Below are positions 55,837 through 64,000 of a stretch of 64,000 bases of DNA, piece by piece. Below the pieces are notes generated by a model. That model ran no database searches and was not told where the DNA came from. It was given only the letters and a program-made list of their open reading frames with translations. Each line of letters begins with the position of its first letter. The stretch's first letter is position 1. The position numbers and the translations under genes are program-made. This DNA is from Bactericera cockerelli (lineage: Eukaryota > Arthropoda > Insecta > Hemiptera > Triozidae), in contig CM044958.1 of assembly GCA_024516035.1 (NCBI GenBank), positions 6,758,759-6,822,758 on the forward strand. The letters are read 5' to 3'.

Positions 55837-56689
55837 AATTGCTAGAACAGGCCTTTTCCTTTTCATAATCACCATAGTTATTTACCTTTAACATAATCCT
55901 ACATAGTTGGAGAATTGGGGATACATGGACTATCAACTACTGACACAAATACTTAGACGGAACTATTTGCCCCAAGACTAAATCGAACATGTAGACTTGA
56001 GGTGTGCAGACAACAGCATTGCCATCTTCGCCATCTAGGCTGGCTATAAATTTATTTGACATCGGGATAGAACGGGCCTTTGCTTCGACTTTGATTTGCT
56101 TCTTATTGTTTATTATTTATTTATTCAATGTCGTTGAACAAAACTTTACTTCTTGCTATCTCTTCAAAATATAATTGGTTTTTCATTTTATTATTATTAT
56201 TTTCATGTTCTTGGATCAGGAGTGGATTGTAGACGATATTACGGTCATGGACTCTTTGACTTCTTAGTACTTTCGATAGTATTAGGATGGCTGTCGCTAA
56301 AAAGGCATACATATATTCAATACTTGTACTGTGTTAAACGGGAGATGATCGCACAAAGGCTTTATAGTTGTGAATTCTGTGGTTGTAAGTTCGTTATAGT
56401 TTATTTATTTATATATATATTAAATTTTTATATACATATAAAATTTGACCAAAAGTATATCGGTACTCTTGCATTGAAGTTCCTACATACTCGATCTCAT
56501 AAGCATACCATTATGCTCTACATTTTTAAACGTTTGCTTTTTACAATACAGAATTATATCATTCATATTCCAAGAAGATTATGATAGATACATGTATATT
56601 TTTTTCGGTACACCCATCTTTTGAGGAATCATATAGCATAGTATTAAATGTCTGTTACGAGTACATAAGTATCTCAATCACTACAGGTT

Positions 56690-56937
56690 CCATTTTTTGG
56701 TGCACCAACTCTTGGAATATTCCTTTATTCCAGTTCCAACGTTTCCAGCCCTGCTCCAGGCATGTCCTCCGCAAGATCAACAATATCATAGATCGGTCTA
56801 ATCCTCTCGACTTATCTCCTCGCATCAAAGAGACCGTCCGTCCAAGACATCAGGATACCGTCATTCTCCCGTTCTCCTTTCTGTCAGAGCCACGAGAAGT
56901 TACAATTTCCATCGGAGATACCCAGCGCTTCCCAATG
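56690..56937 (+). other. Possible coding remnant cut by a 5S-derived SINE
   Basis: GC-richer than its surroundings and open in one frame from about 56600: LFQFQRFQPCSRHVLRKINN, then DLSPRIKETVRPRHQDTVIL and SEPREVTISIGDTQRFPM. The frame runs straight into the poly-T end of the SINE at 56938. Composition and lack of low complexity suggest former coding DNA (host exon or retroelement); no family recognised. Confidence 0.3.
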
Positions 56938-57092
56938 TTTTTTTTTTTTTTTCGGGCGGGGGGGGTTTAAAATCGCTTTCAACTGCATGGTCATATTACG
57001 ACGAGGGTGTTGCTCTCCATTCGATGTTTTTCATATTTCCATGATCCGACGAGAACCGGTGCCTTCAACGCGCAATCAACGCTGCGCTGGCT
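56938..57092 (-). repeat. 5S-derived SINE, internally deleted
   Basis: Complement shows a poly-T end, TTTCAACTGCATGGTCATAT, GACGAGGGTGTTGCTCTCCA, CGACGAGAACCGGTGCCTTC (5S head) and CAATCAACGCTGCGCTGGC. Most of the middle is missing. Confidence 0.8.
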
Positions 57093-60000
57093 CCCAATAA
57101 TTTGGTATGACGACAGTCTTTTTTTATACCAACATTGGTTCTGTTGAAGCACAGATATGAATATTATAAATAAATGCTCTGGTCTTTTTCGGTACATGAC
57201 ACTATGTAATACTATCTCTTACCATTTATTCTTTTGACTAAGAATACGTTTTAAACCTTTGGTCACAGTTTTCATTCCTTTCCGGAGCAAACCAATGCCA
57301 ATTTTGTTTCCAGAAGTGCTGGTCTTCTTTTAGGAATATTGAACAAAAGCCTTAATATTTATGGCTTCTTAGCATATGATTATCTTTAAACTTTGCCGTT
57401 TAAGTTACAATTGATTTATTAAGAGCCCAGTGTTTCACATAATCCATGTATCATTTTTCTTCGCCCCCTTTCTTCTCCTGTAAACTCCACCTCATTTTTC
57501 CTTGCGGAACATTTACTATAATGAACAGAAATACTCTTTGAGTCGAGGAGGTTACGTTGGAAACCAATGTTGAGGACCACTGAAAGTGAAGCACAGAAGA
57601 CGCGGAGAATGCATAATCGGACTGATTGTTACACCTAACACTTTGAACAGATCTGTCAGTGAGCCCAGCCAGTGACAAGGTCAAGCAGGCACCCGTTCAG
57701 AACTGGAGAATTCTCTCTTGGTCGGTGTATCCTAGAACTTGGAGATACTCTGAGCTCAACTAGGCTCTCGGTCATTGTATCCTAGATGATCTTCTTGCCA
57801 CTTCGGGACTAGGTTGTTGTAGTACTTGTAGTTGTGAAGTGGAAAACATTTATACAATTTATTTATTAATTATCTTCACAAATAAAATATAGAACTATGT
57901 GCTTTTCCTTAAGGGTGCCGAGATTACTGGTTATATTTATGTTGGTAGACTCTGTAATTGTGTTTTCCAAATTGGTAGAAAGAAGTATTTCTAGTTTATC
58001 GGCTGTATTTTTGAACAGGAATGTTTTTCATAATTTTTTTCTAAGAATCCAAGATTTCCCATAGCTTCAAGTCAAAACCTTTATTTTTTGCAACTCCAGA
58101 AATCGAGACAGAATATTCTAACTTAAACTTTAAAAATTCTTCATTCATAGGTATCCATTCGACCTCGGTAAACTTGGCTATTCTTCTGTCACTATTACGA
58201 AGACGAATAAATAGTCACAAAATATAACCAATTGGCAATACTCAAGAAAGGGATAAGATAAAGTCCTATGAAAATTAAAGCCCGAGCATTAAAAAAACAT
58301 GAAAAAACTTTTTACACACACCGGCTGGATTCGAAAAAAAACCAACTTGAACTTTCCTGCAGTGCTGGACAACGCTCAGTCAGAGTGAACCTTCTCAACC
58401 TTAGCAGACAACTCCCAGCCAGAAACTCTCACCTAGCTTTCAAGCTGGGCAAAGTTTCATCACTTGCCAGGAAATCTAACCAGGCCCCTGCTGCTTTCCG
58501 TACATCGTCTTCGTACAAACATGTGTTGAGCCATAGATCCTATTACTCACAGACACTTTATGTACATTCGAGTACATCAAAATGTACGTACCTACCTACA
58601 TTGAATTATACATTCAGTGAATAGACTCAATGTATTCCTCTCTTCATTGAGCGTTCGCAGGAGAGGGAAAACGAAGAATAAAAAGAAGAAGAAGCTAAAA
58701 TAGAGGTAAAAATTGTAAGCATTCAATAAGACATACAGATACACTGAATAAAAAAGAGAACATTCAATAAAAAAGAAAAGGTTGTACTGATCAATTTATG
58801 AAGGTAGCACTGGTTGATCAGTAAGTATACGAATGTTGTTCATCGAACTGTTCAAATCTTGAGTGGTTTGTGAGATAACAGTTTCGTTGACAGCTTAGGT
58901 GTGAAGCTCAGAGTAATTGGTGCAGTCATCAATGGCAATGGAATATAGAACACTGTCGGCTTTTAAAGGTTCCACTCTTGAAGGTGTCTCAGAAAGAAGG
59001 CCATCGACTCCTGAGATTGGATTAACTTAACCTTTACCACTATTGTAAACCTTTTAAATAAAATTGATGTTTTGATTTTTATATGAAACTGAGCAGCAAT
59101 TAAGTCAATCATTTTGTAAATGAATAATATATTTTCTAGTATATTTGTATAAATGATTTATACTTCTTTCGAGTCGTATTCAAAAGGCCTCTTAGATAGA
59201 GGACTTCAAAGCGAGATATGAATCTCACTATTCTACCCAAAATAACCCTCAAAGACTTTTAATTTAATTTCAACTAGATTTTTCTTTTTTGTGAGACAAT
59301 CTGTGCCAAAATCTCACAAAAAATGTGTATCTAATTTTGAGTATTAATTTTATTTCACGCTAGACATTTGTAGACAACCCTTAAGACGGTCTATTTCTTA
59401 ACCTTGAAATGCACAAGGGTGTGAATGGGGTGTATCCGCCATAAGTCATGTCAACAGTCTGCGAGGGTTGAATCCGAGGAAGCTGCTGGGTGTTGACATC
59501 CGACACGGGTTTATTTCACATTTGTTCACGTCTCATTATGAAATCTTCTGACTTGCTAACTTGGTGTTGATTAGATGCTTTCTCAGCAACCTCATTAAGA
59601 GGGGGGTGTACTTCATTAACACTGTGTTGAAATATTTAAAGCTCGAAATTTATGACTATTGTACACACTTAGTTGTTGCGGGTACACACTGAAGTTCATT
59701 AATAGGTATGCATGTGAAAATTCAGAATATACATACATTATGCTGTATACATACAATCTTAGTATACACTATATTATTTACTGAATATAATCTGTATATT
59801 ATTCATTCTGTTTATGTAATATCTGTGTCTTATATTTCTATCATGTTTTAAATATTCGTATTACATGGTTTGAAAGTGTGAGGTTTAAGGTTTCTTACAT
59901 GGTCTCATGTTCTGAGCGTACATGCAAGAGTATCTGAATATTAAACACCTTCTCACTTGCATTTTCAATATTTTGACACGTACATCGTTGACAAGATGAA

Positions 60001-62346
60001 TCTATACAACTTGAAATTAGATATTTTATAATTTTGTTTGTTAGAGGACATTCTTTGTCGTATGTCACATCTGTTTGAATGTAAAAGAAGCCGACTAACA
60101 TGGATCTCATAGTTTTGTAACTGTAATAAAATTAATTGCATACATGTACAATGTAATTGTACATAGGTTCAAACTTTTTTTGTAAATACATCTTAAATCA
60201 ATTATGCTGTTTTTTTATAACAATAATGATTGATTCGAAATAAACTGCCGAAATTATTTATAATGAAGAATGAGAAAAACACCATCTGAACCACGGCTAG
60301 CAAACGATCCGCAACTCTCGCTCACTCGATGGCATCCCGAGTTCTTCCTGCACACGTCTCAATCATGATCCAAAAGATACTCAAAATCATTAACCATGGA
60401 AATAAAAGCGAAGAAATTAATCTCTAGACCAGATAAGGACCCTTTTAATTTCAGCGCTTGCCATATGCTCGAGGTTTGCCGTGGAAGGTGTGTTAATTGA
60501 GATGTTCAAATCCTTTTCATTTGGAAGTTTGCAACATGTTGTACTACTATTGTATCTGTTGCTCGCACTTATTATGTTGTCTTGGCTTGTCTTCGGATTC
60601 TGTTTTGGAAGCTGACAGTGTCGATTTTCAGAACACATTCTTCATCTGGTCAGTGTCTATCAGTGTTTACCTATGGTGTTTTCATTGAATTTCTTTTTTA
60701 ACTCTTCCGTTTAATTTTTTTAATTTCCATTTTTTTACTAAAATTATTTGAATATTTTGGACTTTATAACAAAAGTGAACAAACAATGTCTTTGACATGT
60801 ATTTATCGATGACCTTTATTGCCTTTTTTTACTATCTTATCAATTATCTGTAGTTTTTATACCTCAGTACTAAAGTTTCTATTAGAATATTCTTGAGGCT
60901 GTACTATTTTTTAAAATCCTGAGGCTACTACTAAAATGTTTAAAAAGTGCGTCTGATAAACTGTAAAACGTACACAAACAGTTTAACCCCTATCTGCAAT
61001 GTTTATTGATACATCAGTTTTTACTTATGCAAATAATAAGATTTTTCTCCAGTCTCACAGAATTAATTATTTCTTTTTAACGTTTATAAATGCAGGATGA
61101 GCTCTTCCATCCACCATCAATAATATCTTCCTCAACCATCCATAATAAATTAAATTAATTCTCTGCCAAATAGGGTTAATATTCGATTATCTTTGAGTAC
61201 CTCTTTGCTACGTACTTCAGGAACGTACGATGTCTATCACCACACCCACATTTTCATCTTCAAGCTCCACCACTGTTAATTCCCCCAACATGTTGTTCAT
61301 TGTAAGACAAGAGGAAGTGTCGGTTATTATCCGAGTCTCCAGATGTTGATCAAGTTCGGCTCCGAAGATTCAAGGCAAACTGTGTTTGATAATCCTACGG
61401 TCTTTGCATGGCTTTGAAGAGATTGAGCAGGATTTTGAATTTACATTTGGCCCTCTTCAGAATTGACTTACATGTGTTACTGTTATGGATTACGGAATGT
61501 ACCTTCAGAATAATGATGGCACTTTAAAATAATAGTTTAGTAAATTTCATGAAGATTTATTTTAGATAATAACGATGTTGAAATTTTGCTGTAGAATTGA
61601 GATCTTTGTGAACATTCTTGGACTATTATTTTTAGTAAATAGCTTAATTTTCGAATATGCTTGAATATACAGTTAACCATTGCTTCTTATCAGACCTTGA
61701 AAATATCTGAAACTTTGTCATGATAATGTTTTGCAATCACTTAACATGAACAAACTCTACGTTCGTTATTGTATTTTTCGTCAACAGTTTCGGGCCAAAT
61801 AAAAGCTCGAAATGCGGGACAATGAACACATACTCGCTTTGTTTTCTCTTTGCAGTAGTTTCCAAATAACCTAATTGAAAAGCTGCACCACCATAACAAA
61901 AGCATAGTTTGAAAATTAGGACGCTCGAAATATTGTTACTCATGAAAGGCAAAAGTTTTTCAACTTTTGGTTCTGACGTTGCTCTCCAAAGTTCGCCATT
62001 ATTTACGATGCCTTGTTCTGTCGAGAAGTTTTCTGGCTCTCCATACTCCAGACGTTTTTTTTTTTTTTAACATTCGCTTTAGAAAATTAGATGGTGAGTA
62101 TAATTATTGCTATGTAGGTATAAAAAAATTCTTAATTTTTTTCATCTGTTAAAAAATAGAGCATCCCTAGAATCCGGGATTGTGTTTGCTATGACTCTTT
62201 TTCAAATTTAATAAACTTTACTTTTTTTTAAATACACCAAATTGTTAGTATGATAAAAGTTGTGTTTTCAATGCAGTGAAACTCATTTCAAGCTTTTTAT
62301 TTAGGATAGATTAATGGTCAATTCTGTTGGCTAGTACAAGATGGTA
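57093..62346. other. Long gene-free stretch
   Basis: No SINE, LINE tail or palindrome recognised. The 118-codon frame at 58268-58624 is basic and Ser-rich but shows no domain. A weak duplication (GTGTATCCTAGAAC near 57725, TTGTATCCTAGATG near 57775) is present. Confidence 0.45.
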
Positions 62347-63408
62347 TACAGGGTGATTCAGAAAAGTACCGTCAAACGTTAACCACATATTCTATGGGCT
62401 AGTTAAGGAGGGATCAACTCTATAAAAGAAAGTGCGCAAATGCCTCCTAACGGAGGTACACGCCCCTTAAGGTGTTTTTAAACAATCGAAATTTTCATTT
62501 TACGGCTTACCTATTTGAGATATCGCAATGTGGTAAAAAAATCACTCTCAATACTAGATAGCACCTTTCTTTTGGCACAAAATTTAACACCATTCCAATG
62601 TCAGGGGCGGTCTCAGGAGGGTCAGATGGTAGAAAAAAGGTTCTAACTTTTTAGTCGTTGCTTGTAATTGAATTTGGTTTTCACCCTATTAAAACGTCTG
62701 TCATTGTCTACAAAAATGTTCTGAATAATTTTTTTCTCAAACCAACACAAATGCTTGAAAATTGAAATTGAAGATTTTAAAACCGCATTAAGTTTTGAAA
62801 CCTATGCAACTAGCATACAATTTTAGAACAAGAATTTTCAGCCAATTCATTATTAACAAAGAAATACACCTGGAATATTTGAACGTGTTCGTCAATCTTT
62901 TCGAAGGCGTATGGAGGTCTGCATTGAAGCCAGAGGAGCCCATGTGGAACATTTGCTGTAAATCTTATTTCGGCTTAAGCCCTTCAATTTCGATTTTCAA
63001 GCGTTTGTGTTGGTTTGAGAAAAAAATTATTCAGAACATTTTTGTAGACAATGACAGACGTTTTAATAGGGTGAAAATCAAATTCAATTACAAGCAACGA
63101 CTAAAAAGTTAGAACCTTTTTTCTACCATCTGACCCTCCTGAGACCGCCCCTGACATTGGAATGGTGTTAAATCTTGTGCCAAAAGAAAGGTGCTACCTA
63201 GTATTGAGAGTGATGTTTTTACCACGTTGCGATATCCCAAATAGGTAAGCCGTAAAATGAAAATTTCGATTGTTTAAAAACACCTTAAGGGGCGTGTACC
63301 TCCGTTAGGAGGCATTTGCGCACTTTCTTTTATAGAGTTGACCCCTCCTTAACTAGCCCATAGAATATGTGGTTAACGTTTGACGGTACTTTTCTGAATC
63401 ACCCTGTA
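62347..63408. mobile_element. Palindromic Tc1/mariner-derived element with TACAGGGTG ends
   Basis: Arms 62347-62773 and 62983-63408 are inverted copies of each other with few differences; ends TACAGGGTGATTCAG and CTGAATCACCCTGTA. A TA lies on each side (62345-62346, 63409-63410), consistent with a TA target. The 209-bp loop keeps the C-terminal codons of a transposase. The element looks like an autonomous transposon reduced to its duplicated ends. Confidence 0.88.
62869..62961 (+). pseudogene. Transposase C-terminal fragment in the palindrome loop
   Basis: Reading from 62869 in frame: PGIFERVRQSFRRRMEV, then CIEARGAHVEHLL and a TAA stop at 62959-62961. The pattern RVRxSFRRR.x.C...x.G.H.EHLL ending at the stop is a common C-terminus of IS630/Tc1/mariner transposases in arthropods (known family pattern, from memory). 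A stop codon at 62854-62856 closes the frame upstream, so only about 30 codons remain. An overlapping frame (62795-63112) is not the coding one. Confidence 0.7.
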
Positions 63409-63410
63409 TA

Positions 63411-64000
63411 TTTCCAACGTCCATTAACCTGATAAAAAACCGCAGACCCGAAATACCAACAACTACAATAACAACGTCAATAATAATACTTAAACTCGTA
63501 CAAGTCAATTGATGATGAAAGGAATAAAAAAATACAAATGCGAAAAGAAAACAGCAAGAACGTGAGTGAACAATAACTCAAACAAATATGTAGAAAATTA
63601 TGACATCACCAGAGGCCAAGCTGACTAGGTAAAAATTGCCCCCAACCTAGGAGACAGGAGATGGGAAGATAAAATGTCTCATTCTTTGAACGGCAGCCAA
63701 CAGCTGACCAAAAAACATTTTACAGCATGGAAATAAGGAACATAAATCATAGGAAAAAAGTCGAGAGAGTAATATCCTTCTTGGCCCTTGTGAGAGTTAT
63801 AAAACTTATGTTCTACCAGAGATGCAGAAGGTCTGCAAAGTATTATGAAGTGTTTGGAGTTACCTCTATAGGGTGGATTGTGAGATGCGGGCTGAGAGAT
63901 TCAGGGTGGAATATGGTGCTTTAGATGATCAACTCACGGACAAACAAATGACGTACGAGAAATAAATAGGATACATCCGCCTATCGAGACAGTTTTGGAA
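63411..64000. other. Gene-free stretch at the right edge
   Basis: AT-rich with no recognised feature; the 65-codon frame at 63727-63924 has no domain. Confidence 0.45.

Noticed and set aside
62795..63112. 105-codon plus-strand frame
   Set aside because: It runs in another frame across the transposase remnant and into the inverted arm.

Overview
The window is AT-rich, gene-poor eukaryotic DNA, most likely from an arthropod and probably an insect. Evidence: tRNA-derived and 5S-rRNA-derived SINEs, a mariner-type transposase, LINE 3' tails, palindromic DNA transposons with TA targets, and many microsatellites. There are no operons, ribosome binding sites or dense bacterial coding. I cannot fix the species; a hemipteran is only a guess.

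Only three stretches look convincingly protein-coding. (1) 129-731 (+) is the zinc-finger plus PD-(D/E)XK-like C-terminal end of a LINE-type polyprotein. (2) 18871-19700 (-) encodes a coiled-coil protein resembling the ciliary DUF4200 family, split by one frameshift. (3) 46145-47170 (-) is a nearly full-length mariner transposase split by two compensating 1-nt frameshifts. A fourth short fragment, a transposase C-terminus, sits in the loop of a palindrome at 62347-63408.

Layout. 1-4.2 kb: LINE fragment, then a SINE split with a 9-bp target duplication by a 2.9-kb palindromic element, which itself holds a non-autonomous element (8-bp duplication) with 45-bp tandem repeats. 4.2-15 kb: SINEs, including a 5S-rRNA-derived family, and decayed minisatellites. 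15-18.5 kb: purine-rich DNA and SINEs. 18.9-19.7 kb: coiled-coil gene. 20-31 kb: dense nested SINEs, LINE tails, long CT/GA tracts and a perfect 275-bp tandem duplication. 32.4-34 kb: a palindrome with a nested diverged copy, a short interspersed repeat and a LINE tail. 34-43.6 kb: almost featureless AT-rich DNA. 43.7-47.6 kb: SINEs and mariner. 48-57 kb: sparse repeats, a hairpin-centred element and a second locus of the 45-bp satellite. 57-62.3 kb: nothing recognised. 62.3-63.4 kb: palindrome derived from a Tc1/mariner-type transposon.

The genes do not form a pathway. The history is repeated insertion of mobile elements into one another, and several target-site duplications allow the order of events to be read.
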